Below are positions 1 through 5,827 of a DNA stretch of 5,827 bases, piece after piece (the stretch's first letter is position 1; every line of letters starts with the position of its first letter). A model generated the notes under the pieces. That model saw only the letters and a list, made by a program, of their open reading frames with translations, was not told the DNA's origin and ran no database searches. Source of the stretch: Clostridia bacterium (GTDB lineage: Bacteria; Bacillota; Clostridia; Oscillospirales; Acutalibacteraceae); assembly GCA_024404065.1 (NCBI GenBank), contig JAKSQR010000100.1:1-5827 (forward strand), written 5' to 3'. Both the position numbers and the translations under genes were made by a program.

Positions 1-1032
1 CAGCTTGGTGAGGCTCTTTTTGAAAAAATGGGTCTTCCCGCAAAGAAAAAGACAAAAACGGGCTATTCTACAAACGCAGAGGTGCTTGAAAGCCTTGCTC
101 AGGATTTCCCCGTAGTTGCAAAAATTCTTGAGTATCGTACACTTGCAAAGCTGAAATCCACCTACTGTGATGGCCTTATCAAAGTAATAGGTGAGGATGG
201 CAGAGTACATTCTACTCTTAATCAGACAGAAACCCGCACAGGTCGTATTTCATCCTCAGAGCCTAACCTTCAGAATATTCCTGTCCGCTCACCCTTAGGC
301 AAGGAAATGCGCAAATTCTTTAAGGCATCTGATGGCAATGTGCTTATAGATGCGGACTATTCACAGATTGAGCTTCGTGTGCTTGCCCACATGGCAAACG
401 ATAAAAATATGATTACCGCTTTCAATAACGGTGATGATATTCACACAATTACAGCATCTCAGGTTTTTGATATGCCTGTAATGATGGTTACACCAATTAT
501 GCGTAGCCGTGCAAAGGCAGTAAACTTTGGCATAGTATACGGAATAGGTGCTTTCTCACTTTCAAAAAATATCGGTGTAACAGTTAAGGAAGCCGATGCT
601 TACATTAAAGGTTACCTTGATAATTTCAGCGGCGTTAAAGCCTATATGGAAAAGGTTGTAGCAAATGCCAGAAAAACAGGCTATGTAGAAACTCTTTACC
701 ACCGCAGAAGGTATCTGCCCGAGATTCAGTCATCCAACGGCAATCTTCGTGCTGCAGGCGAAAGAATGGCAATGAATATGCCAATTCAGGGCACAGCAGC
801 AGATATAATTAAAATTGCTATGGTACGTGTATGGCAGACTCTTGAAAAGATGAACTTTAAGGCAAAGCTTATACTTCAGGTACACGATGAGCTTATTGTT
901 GAGGCACCTGAGGAGGAAGCAGATATAGTTAAATCTATTCTCAAGAGAGAGATGGAAAATGCCGTTGAGATGAAGGTTTGTATGCTTGCTGATGTAGGCA
1001 AGGGCAAAACCTGGTATGACGCAAAGGACTGA
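1..1032 (+). CDS. polA: DNA polymerase I, C-terminal polymerase domain (5' end outside window)
   Basis: Family A DNA polymerase, which fills gaps during excision repair and replaces RNA primers on the lagging strand. The reading frame is open from base 1, so the ATG at 28 is internal (Met10 of the visible 343 residues) and the true start lies upstream. Visible residues run from the thumb through fingers and palm to the natural C-terminus. Motifs, numbered from the window start: TGRISS at 80-85 and PNLQNIP at 88-94; motif A DYSQIELR at 119-126, with catalytic D119 (E. coli D705); the fingers O-helix with R168, K172, F176 and Y180 (E. coli R754, K758, F762, Y766); motif C QVHDE at 293-297, with catalytic D296 and E297 (D882, E883). 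All catalytic residues are intact. Phe at 176 is the usual bacterial Pol I state that disfavours dideoxynucleotides. The 5' nuclease and any 3'-5' exonuclease region cannot be judged. The stop is 2 nt before rimI. Confidence 0.97.
   Translation, partial: QLGEALFEKMGLPAKKKTKTGYSTNAEVLESLAQDFPVVAKILEYRTLAKLKSTYCDGLIKVIGEDGRVHSTLNQTETRTGRISSSEPNLQNIPVRSPLGKEMRKFFKASDGNVLIDADYSQIELRVLAHMANDKNMITAFNNGDDIHTITASQVFDMPVMMVTPIMRSRAKAVNFGIVYGIGAFSLSKNIGVTVKEADAYIKGYLDNFSGVKAYMEKVVANARKTGYVETLYHRRRYLPEIQSSNGNLRAAGERMAMNMPIQGTAADIIKIAMVRVWQTLEKMNFKAKLILQVHDELIVEAPEEEADIVKSILKREMENAVEMKVCMLADVGKGKTWYDAKD
1023..1028 (+). promoter_or_regulatory. Ribosome binding site for rimI
   Basis: AAAGGA lies inside the last codons of polA, 6 nt before the ATG at 1035. 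It supports that start and means rimI translation initiates from within the polA coding end. Confidence 0.6.
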
Positions 1033-1034
1033 TT

Positions 1035-1472
1035 ATGAATTACACACTTGTAAAAATGAGTGAAGAGCATATAAGCCAGCTTGCAGAAATAGAAAAAATC
1101 TGCTTCCACTCACCATGGACAGAGGATGGGCTTCGTGAGGAGCTCACAAACCCTATGGCACATTTTTATGTAGCTGTTGCTGATAAGGTAATAGGCTATA
1201 TGGGTGTTATAGAAATCTGTGGTGAGGCAAATGTAACGAATGTTGCTGTGCTGCCCGAATATAGAGGCTGCGGCATAGGTAAAGCACTTGTTAAGAATGC
1301 GATTGATGGAGCTAAGGAGCGAAAGTGCGAATTTATTACTCTTGAAGTCAGAGAGAGTAATTTGCCCGCTATCAATCTTTATAAATCCTTTGGCTTTCAG
1401 CAGGTAGGCGTAAGAAAGAATTTTTATTCTGACCCTACCGAAAATGCTCTTTTAATGACTATAAATTTTTAA
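1035..1472 (+). CDS. rimI: Ribosomal-protein-alanine N-acetyltransferase RimI (GNAT)
   Basis: A 145-residue single-domain GNAT enzyme, the usual RimI length. In E. coli RimI transfers acetyl from acetyl-CoA to the N-terminal alanine of ribosomal protein bS18; other bacterial RimI proteins can have broader N-terminal or lysine targets. The sequence shows the family's early FHSPW segment (24-28), the beta-strand NVTNVAV (66-72), and the acetyl-CoA pyrophosphate loop RGCGIG (77-82, the R-x-x-G-x-G pattern). The block LEVRESN then NLYKSFGF (103-121) supplies E104 and Y116, which align with the proposed E. coli catalytic base E103 and acid Y115. The C-terminal RKNFY segment is also typical. The ATG at 1035 has an AAAGGA site 6 nt upstream and follows the polA stop by 2 nt. 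It sits 10 nt before tsaD, the partner it commonly accompanies in bacteria. The actual substrate is not proven by sequence. Confidence 0.93.
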   Translation: MNYTLVKMSEEHISQLAEIEKICFHSPWTEDGLREELTNPMAHFYVAVADKVIGYMGVIEICGEANVTNVAVLPEYRGCGIGKALVKNAIDGAKERKCEFITLEVRESNLPAINLYKSFGFQQVGVRKNFYSDPTENALLMTINF

Positions 1473-1476
1473 GAGG
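1471..1476 (+). promoter_or_regulatory. Ribosome binding site for tsaD
   Basis: AAGAGG overlaps the rimI stop codon and lies 6 nt before the ATG at 1483. It fixes the tsaD start, which also matches the family N-terminus (ILAIESSCDET). Confidence 0.65.
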
Positions 1477-1482
1477 TATCCT

Positions 1483-2496
1483 ATGAAAATACTTGCAATT
1501 GAATCCTCCTGTGATGAAACAGCTGCTTCCGTTGTAGAGGACGGCAGAAAGGTTTACTCAAATGTAATAGCATCACAGGTTAAGGAGCATATTATATATG
1601 GTGGCGTTGTGCCGGAGATTGCATCCCGTATGCACGCCGAGGCAATAAGCGGCGTTGTAAAGGAAGCACTTTTGCAGGCAGATTGCACCCTTGATGATAT
1701 TGACGCAATCGGTGTAACCTACGCACCTGGTCTTATAGGTGCATTGTTGGTAGGCGTTAATTTTGCAAAAGGACTTGCCTATGCAAGTGGCAAGCCTCTT
1801 ATTCCTACTCATCATCTTCGCTCCCATATAGCAGCAAATTACATTACATCTCCTGAGTTGAAGCCGCCATTTTTATGCCTTGTTGTTTCAGGCGGTCACA
1901 GCCATATAGTTGCAGTAAATGACTATACTGATTTTAAGATTATAGGCCGTACCCGTGATGATGCAGCAGGTGAGTGTATGGATAAATCAGCCCGCAGTAT
2001 GGGCCTTGATTACCCAGGCGGTGTAAACCTTGACAGAATAAGTAAAGATGGTAACCCACTTGCCTATAAATTACCAAGGCCAAGAGTTGATGGATGTAAA
2101 TATGATTTCAGCTTTTCAGGATTAAAAACAGCAGTTGTAAATACAGTGCATAATGCAAAGCAGAAGGGCGAAGAAATAAGCGTGCCTGATTTAGGTGCAT
2201 CCTGTATTCACGCAGTTACAGAGTGCCTTGTTTCAAACACAGTTGAGGCTGCAAAGGAATATGGCTTTAATAAAATTGCCCTTGCAGGCGGTGTATCAGC
2301 AAACTCTGTTTTAAGAAGAAAAATGACAGAGGTCTGTGAGAAAAACGGCTGGGAATTATATATGCCAGACCTTAAATATTGTGGCGACAATGCTGCTATG
2401 GTTGGCTCACAGGCTTATTACGAATATTTAAGTGGCAATATAGCTTCACTTGATTTGAATGCCCGTGCCACAATGCCAATTGATACCCTTGAATGA
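1483..2496 (+). CDS. tsaD: tRNA N6-adenosine threonylcarbamoyltransferase TsaD (Gcp/YgjD/Kae1)
   Basis: Catalytic subunit that transfers the threonylcarbamoyl group from threonylcarbamoyl-AMP to A37 of ANN-decoding tRNAs, giving t6A. In bacteria it works in the cytoplasm with TsaB and TsaE, while TsaC makes the intermediate; none of these partners is in the window. At 337 residues it has full family length. The ASKHA-fold features are all present: ESSCDET at 7-13 with D11; the metal-binding HHLRSH at 110-115, whose H111 and H115 match the E. coli ligands; the phosphate loop VSGGHS at 135-140; DDAAGECMDK at 159-168; FSFSGLK at 209-215; LAGGVSAN at 267-274; and GDNAAMV at 301-307, whose D302 is the third metal ligand. 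No key residue is missing. It follows rimI by 10 nt, and its TGA overlaps the start of the next gene by 4 nt, which suggests translational coupling. Confidence 0.97.
   Translation: MKILAIESSCDETAASVVEDGRKVYSNVIASQVKEHIIYGGVVPEIASRMHAEAISGVVKEALLQADCTLDDIDAIGVTYAPGLIGALLVGVNFAKGLAYASGKPLIPTHHLRSHIAANYITSPELKPPFLCLVVSGGHSHIVAVNDYTDFKIIGRTRDDAAGECMDKSARSMGLDYPGGVNLDRISKDGNPLAYKLPRPRVDGCKYDFSFSGLKTAVVNTVHNAKQKGEEISVPDLGASCIHAVTECLVSNTVEAAKEYGFNKIALAGGVSANSVLRRKMTEVCEKNGWELYMPDLKYCGDNAAMVGSQAYYEYLSGNIASLDLNARATMPIDTLE
2493..2496 (+). other. tsaD/DUF188 stop-start overlap (ATGA)
   Basis: The ATG of the DUF188 gene and the TGA of tsaD share ATGA, and a second in-frame ATG follows at 2496. With no recognisable Shine-Dalgarno upstream, this is a typical arrangement for reinitiation by ribosomes finishing tsaD. 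Confidence 0.75.
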
Positions 2497-2945
2497 TGAG
2501 AATTTATATTGATGCAGATGCCTGCCCAGTGGTGCGTATTGCCGAGAAAATTGCAGAGAAATATGATGTGCCTGTAACACTTCTTTGTGATACTAACCAT
2601 GTGCTTTCATCTGATTACAGCGAAGTTAAAATAATTGGTGCAGGGGCTGACGCAGTGGATTTTGCCCTTGTAAATATGTGCCATCAGGGTGATATAGTAA
2701 TTACACAGGATTACGGTGTAGCTGCTATGGTGCTTGGCAGAGGTGCTTACTGTATTCATCAGAATGGCAGATGGTATACTGATGACAATATAGATGGTAT
2801 GCTTAATCAGCGCTACATCAGTAAAAAAGCCAGAATGGCATCAGCTAAAAATCATCTTAAAGGTCCACGCAAACGCACACCTGAGGATGATAAAAAATTT
2901 GCAGAATCCTTTGAAAAGCTCATACTTAAAGTGAGGTCGGACTAA
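2493..2945 (+). CDS. YaiI/YqxD family protein (DUF188, UPF0178)
   Basis: A 150-residue protein of the widespread YaiI/YqxD family, which has a PIN-like nuclease fold by family assignment but no established cellular role that I know of. Recognition rests on the N-terminal DADACPV (7-13), the segment GDIVITQDYGVAAMVL (66-81) with acidic D67 and D73, and the family signature KGPRKRTPEDDKKF (123-136). Length is normal for the family. The acidic residues are compatible with metal binding, but activity should not be assumed. The start is one of two tandem ATGs (2493 or 2496); the first overlaps the tsaD stop as ATGA, and no clear Shine-Dalgarno precedes it, so translation probably depends on coupling to tsaD. 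The stop overlaps the next start by 1 nt (TAATG). Most relatives begin with a single Met before the I-Y-x-D-A-D motif, so the second ATG is equally plausible. Confidence 0.93.
   Translation: MMRIYIDADACPVVRIAEKIAEKYDVPVTLLCDTNHVLSSDYSEVKIIGAGADAVDFALVNMCHQGDIVITQDYGVAAMVLGRGAYCIHQNGRWYTDDNIDGMLNQRYISKKARMASAKNHLKGPRKRTPEDDKKFAESFEKLILKVRSD
2931..2936 (+). promoter_or_regulatory. Ribosome binding site for the NifU-like gene
   Basis: GTGAGG lies within the last codons of the DUF188 gene, 8 nt before the ATG at 2945. The same hexamer at the same spacing precedes the mannosidase gene. Confidence 0.6.
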
Positions 2946-2947
2946 TG
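2943..2947 (+). other. DUF188/NifU-like stop-start overlap (TAATG)
   Basis: The TAA stop of the DUF188 gene and the ATG of the NifU-like gene share one base (2945). Unlike the preceding overlap, this start also has its own GTGAGG site. Confidence 0.8.
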
Positions 2948-3178
2948 GAAAAATACATAAATGAATATATACGCCCACGCCTTCAGGGTGACGGGGGAGA
3001 AATCACCTTTGTTAAGCAGGAAGGTAATGAGGTTACCGTATTGCTTCAGGGTGAATGCTCTAAATGTCTTATACTTGACAGATGCCTTCATTGGATTGAG
3101 GAAAGAATACTTGCCGATAAGGGCGAAGCTGTTAAGGTAATCGGCATACGTAAAAAGCCTTATTTTCAGGATAAGTGA
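2945..3178 (+). CDS. Small NifU C-terminal-domain-like protein (probable Fe-S carrier/scaffold)
   Basis: A 77-residue stand-alone protein resembling the C-terminal NifU/Nfu domain, which in characterised members binds a [4Fe-4S] cluster at a CxxC motif, often between two protomers, and passes it to client enzymes. Visible hallmarks are the opening helix ending in IRPRLQGDGGEI (9-20, the family's I-R-P-x-L-x-x-D-G-G block), the beta-hairpin VTVLLQGEC (30-38), the CSKC motif (C38, C41), and a following helix with IEERI (51-55). It departs from the norm after the motif: the usual C-P-x-S-x-x-T-L is replaced by CLILDRCLHW, which adds a third cysteine, C47. The CxxC itself is intact, so cluster binding is plausible but inferred. 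There is no N-terminal IscU-like domain, and no suf or isc genes are nearby. It overlaps the DUF188 stop by 1 nt and ends 10 nt before the mannosidase. Fold assignment is fairly secure; function is less so. Confidence 0.85.
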   Translation: MEKYINEYIRPRLQGDGGEITFVKQEGNEVTVLLQGECSKCLILDRCLHWIEERILADKGEAVKVIGIRKKPYFQDK

Positions 3179-3180
3179 GG
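3175..3180 (+). promoter_or_regulatory. Ribosome binding site for the GH38 mannosidase
   Basis: GTGAGG overlaps the TGA stop of the NifU-like gene and lies 8 nt before the ATG at 3189, supporting that start over the in-frame Met11. Confidence 0.65.
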
Positions 3181-3188
3181 TGTAAAAA

Positions 3189-5827
3189 ATGGCACATATT
3201 AAAGTAGAGCGCCGCAGTATGCGCCCTGAGGAATGGACAGAGCTTCGTTTTGGTTGGCTTAAAAGACATATATACAGCGAAAAAATTGAAATAGATACAT
3301 TCAGAATCAAAGAAGCACGTCAGGTAAGTGAAATGCAGTTTGAGTTTTATGATGAGGAATTCAGACCTCTTCGTAAGGGTGATATGTATTTTACCCCCGA
3401 TGGCACAGCTTTTATTGAGGCTGATTTTAAGGTGCCCTCACATCTTAAGGGTAAGAAATATGTTTTCTCTCTCAAGACAGCTGCTGAAATGATTGTTAAG
3501 GTTAATGGCAGATATGTAGGCGGCATTGACCCTAACCGTGAAAGAATGAATCTTTCCGAGTATGTGGATAGCGATGATCTTCACTTTGAGATTATGGCAT
3601 ATAACCGCTCAAAGCCCGATGATGAGCGTAACCCTGAGAGCCTTTCTGTAAGGGGCTGCCGTCAGATTTTTGAGGGCGGATATATTGCGGTTGTAAATGA
3701 AAAGGTGCAGAGCCTTGTTTACGATATAGAGCTTCTTATTGACGCCGCAAGCTGCGGACTTTTTAATGAGGATTTTTCAGCTATTGTAAATAATCACCTT
3801 GATAAGGCACTTAACTATATAGATTTTGACGATGTTAAGGATGAGGATGTAGAGGCAGCCGCCGATTATATTGAGAAAAATATTTTCTCAAACAAGACAT
3901 TCAAGGGCAACGGCATAGTTGAGCTTGTGGCTCATTCACATCTTGATATTGCCTATTACTGGCGCAGAATACACGCCGTTCAGAAAAATTTAAGAACAGT
4001 ACTTATTCAGCTCCGTCTTATGGATGAGTACCCCGATTTCAATTATGCTCACACTCAGGCTTACACCTATGAAACAGTTGAGAAGTATTATCCTGAGATT
4101 TTTGAGGAGCTGAAGCTCAGAATTAAAGAGGGTAGATTTGAGCCGGTAGGTGCTATGTATATAGAGCCTGACTGTAATATTCCCTCAGCCGAAAGCTTAA
4201 TAAGGCAGTGCCTTTATGGTCAGACCTATTTCAGAGAGAAGTTTGGTATTACTGTAGATAATGCATGGCTCCCTGATGTTTTTGGCAACAGCTGGATTTT
4301 GCCTCAGATACTTAAAAAGAGCGGAGTAAATTATTTCGTATCAAATAAAATGTCCACATGGAATGATACAAACCGCTTCCCTCACAATAATTTTATTTGG
4401 AAGGGTATAGATGGCAGTGAGGTTTACGCCTGTGTGCCACCAACCCATTTTATAAGCTGGAATATGCCCTCTCAGGTGCAGGGCAACTGGGATGCTTATC
4501 AGGATAAAAATACAGGCTCCGCCACACTTCAGATGTTTGGCTATGGTGACGGCGGCAGTGGTGCTACCGAAGAGATGGTTGAGCTTATGCACCGCTTCAA
4601 CAAGCTTTCCGTAATGCCCGAAACAAAGCACACAACAGGCAAAGATTTCTTAAAGAGAAACTTTGATGAGGGTAAAGACTTTGCTACATGGGATGGTGAG
4701 CTTTACCTTGAAATGCACAGAGGCACATTTACTACCAAAGCAAAGCTGAAGGATTATAACAGAAAAACAGAGTATTTACTTCGTGACGCTGAGCTTTTAT
4801 CTGTGCTTCGTATGAAGCAGGGTGGCGTTTATCCTGCTGACAGCATAAGAAATGCCTATAAAAAGCTGATGATAAATCAGTTTCACGATATTTTACCCGG
4901 CTCACATATTACACCTGTTTACCGTGATGCTATTGCTGATTTTGAAAATATTACAGCAGAGCTTAAAACAGTAATCGGCAAAGGCGAAAAGTATTTCAAT
5001 TCCCTTAATTTTGACCGTAGTGCCGTTACATTTATAGAGGATGAAAATGGCACTATTACCCGTAAGGGCGTTAAGGGCAGATTTGTAAAGGCAGATTTAC
5101 CTGCTCTTACATCAGCCGAAATAGGCAAAGCAGAAAATTACGAAAAATGGTTTACATTTGAGGGTAACACAGTAGAAACTCCTTACTACAAAGCTACTCT
5201 CAATGCTGATGGCTCAATAAAATCACTTGTTGATAAGGCGCTTAACCGTGAATGGGTTAAGGGCGAATTTAACAAGCTTAAAATTTACCATGATAAGCCA
5301 GGCAACTATGACGCATGGGATATACTGCCAAACTACAAGGACGTTGAGGCAGAGCTTTCCGTTTCAGACGAAATCAAACTTATAAATTCAGATAGCGAGT
5401 GTGCTGAATTTGAGGTAACACTTAAAACAGAAAAAAGCACATGGAATAGAATTATCAGATTTTTCCGTAAGTCCCGTGGCATAGAGGTTGAGAATATTGT
5501 AGATTGGAATGAAAAGCACAGGCTTGCAAAAGTACAGTTTGATTGTAATGTACTTACCCGTGAGCTTATATGTGATACCTCTGCAGGCTTTGTGAGAAGA
5601 GAAACTCACCGCAACACAAGCTGGCAGCAGGCACGCTTTGAAACCTGTATGCACAAGTGGTGTGATATGGGCGAAACCGACGGCGGTATTGCTCTTATTA
5701 ATGAGAATAAATATGGCGTAAGCAGTGAGGGCAATTCCTTTGCTGTTTCTCTGCTTCGTGCTACAATCCGCCCCGACCCCACATCTGATATGGGTATGCA
5801 CGATTTTTGCTATATGATTTACCCACA
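3189..5827 (+). CDS. GH38 alpha-mannosidase, Ams1/MAN2C1-like layout (3' end outside window)
   Basis: A retaining alpha-mannosidase of glycoside hydrolase family 38, which hydrolyses terminal alpha-mannose with a zinc-assisted double-displacement mechanism. The frame stays open from 3189 to the edge: 879 codons are visible, and relatives of this layout are about 1,000 residues, so roughly the last 100-200 are missing. No signal peptide or membrane segment is seen, suggesting a cytoplasmic enzyme acting on imported or intracellular mannosides. Layout: N-terminal beta-sandwich-like region (about 45-170); helical linker (about 180-235); catalytic domain starting at AHSHLDIAYYWR (248-259), with probable zinc ligands H251 and D253; WLPDVFGNS (360-368), with nucleophile and ligand D363; YGDGGSG (452-458); and EMHRGTFTT (508-516), with probable fourth ligand H510. 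NQFHDILPGS (563-572) lies in the helical middle domain, and a beta-rich C-terminal part follows. The N-terminal extension argues against an MngB-type mannosylglycerate hydrolase, which starts at the catalytic domain. Exact substrate is unknown. No transporter or regulator is visible nearby. Confidence 0.95.
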   Translation, partial: MAHIKVERRSMRPEEWTELRFGWLKRHIYSEKIEIDTFRIKEARQVSEMQFEFYDEEFRPLRKGDMYFTPDGTAFIEADFKVPSHLKGKKYVFSLKTAAEMIVKVNGRYVGGIDPNRERMNLSEYVDSDDLHFEIMAYNRSKPDDERNPESLSVRGCRQIFEGGYIAVVNEKVQSLVYDIELLIDAASCGLFNEDFSAIVNNHLDKALNYIDFDDVKDEDVEAAADYIEKNIFSNKTFKGNGIVELVAHSHLDIAYYWRRIHAVQKNLRTVLIQLRLMDEYPDFNYAHTQAYTYETVEKYYPEIFEELKLRIKEGRFEPVGAMYIEPDCNIPSAESLIRQCLYGQTYFREKFGITVDNAWLPDVFGNSWILPQILKKSGVNYFVSNKMSTWNDTNRFPHNNFIWKGIDGSEVYACVPPTHFISWNMPSQVQGNWDAYQDKNTGSATLQMFGYGDGGSGATEEMVELMHRFNKLSVMPETKHTTGKDFLKRNFDEGKDFATWDGELYLEMHRGTFTTKAKLKDYNRKTEYLLRDAELLSVLRMKQGGVYPADSIRNAYKKLMINQFHDILPGSHITPVYRDAIADFENITAELKTVIGKGEKYFNSLNFDRSAVTFIEDENGTITRKGVKGRFVKADLPALTSAEIGKAENYEKWFTFEGNTVETPYYKATLNADGSIKSLVDKALNREWVKGEFNKLKIYHDKPGNYDAWDILPNYKDVEAELSVSDEIKLINSDSECAEFEVTLKTEKSTWNRIIRFFRKSRGIEVENIVDWNEKHRLAKVQFDCNVLTRELICDTSAGFVRRETHRNTSWQQARFETCMHKWCDMGETDGGIALINENKYGVSSEGNSFAVSLLRATIRPDPTSDMGMHDFCYMIYP

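Noticed and set aside
28..30. ATG at 28 as the start of a short polymerase gene
   Set aside because: The frame continues upstream to base 1 with residues (QLGEALFEK) that match the family A polymerase thumb region, so this is an internal Met of a gene cut by the window edge.
876..1109. 77-codon minus-strand frame across the polA/rimI junction
   Set aside because: It is antisense to polA motif C and the rimI start, resembles no known protein, and would leave no gap for its own signals.
2493..3178. DUF188 plus NifU-like pair as a toxin-antitoxin or defence module
   Set aside because: The PIN-like fold and small partner suggest it superficially, but DUF188 is a broadly conserved chromosomal family, the partner is a recognisable Fe-S-type domain rather than an antitoxin, and the setting is housekeeping.
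3178..3188. Possible promoter or terminator between the NifU-like gene and the mannosidase
   Set aside because: Only 10 nt separate the genes and they hold part of the ribosome binding site plus an A-run. There is no hairpin with a T-tract and no room for -35/-10 elements outside coding sequence.
2942..3310. 122-codon open frame on the minus strand
   Set aside because: It lies opposite the NifU-like gene and the mannosidase start, has no recognisable protein family, and both plus-strand genes have clear motifs and ribosome sites. It is a shadow frame.
4341..4631. 96-codon minus-strand frame inside the mannosidase
   Set aside because: It is antisense to conserved GH38 sequence including YGDGGSG, with no independent coding evidence.
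5388..5801. 137-codon open frame on the minus strand
   Set aside because: It is fully contained within the GH38 reading frame, and its translation shows no recognisable domain. The plus-strand frame is continuous across it.

Overview
The window is a compact, single-strand (+) stretch of a bacterial chromosome carrying six genes, two of them cut by the window edges. Protein similarity, low-to-moderate GC (around 40-43% by eye) and purine-rich Shine-Dalgarno sites suggest a Firmicutes/Clostridia genome, plausibly a gut Oscillospiraceae/Ruminococcaceae relative. Codon choice is strongly skewed: all 43 in-frame Gln codons I counted are CAG. The taxonomic placement is inference.

Layout: the 3' part of polA (DNA polymerase I, polymerase domain, 1-1032); rimI (GNAT N-acetyltransferase, 1035-1472); tsaD (tRNA t6A37 threonylcarbamoyltransferase, 1483-2496); a YaiI/YqxD (DUF188/UPF0178) protein (2493-2945); a small NifU C-terminal-domain-like protein with a CxxC motif (2945-3178); and the first 879 codons of a large cytoplasmic GH38 alpha-mannosidase of the Ams1/MAN2C1 layout (3189 to the right edge). 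Every junction is either an overlap (4 nt, 1 nt) or a gap of 2-10 nt, so there is no room for internal terminators or ordinary intergenic promoters and the set looks like one transcription unit. No intergenic stretch exceeds 10 nt.

Functionally the first three genes are housekeeping (DNA repair/Okazaki processing, protein N-acetylation, universal tRNA modification). rimI-tsaD is a classic pairing. The two small proteins are a conserved PIN-like-fold protein of unknown role and a probable Fe-S carrier/scaffold domain. The mannosidase is a catabolic enzyme that appears to ride on the end of the housekeeping string; no transporter or regulator for it is visible here.

I found no RNA genes, mobile elements, CRISPR arrays, convincing terminators or promoters, and no sign of an undescribed multi-gene system. 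The points most worth a second look are a divergent cysteine loop in the NifU-like protein, a Trp-to-Tyr change beside the zinc site of the mannosidase, and the total absence of CAA codons.
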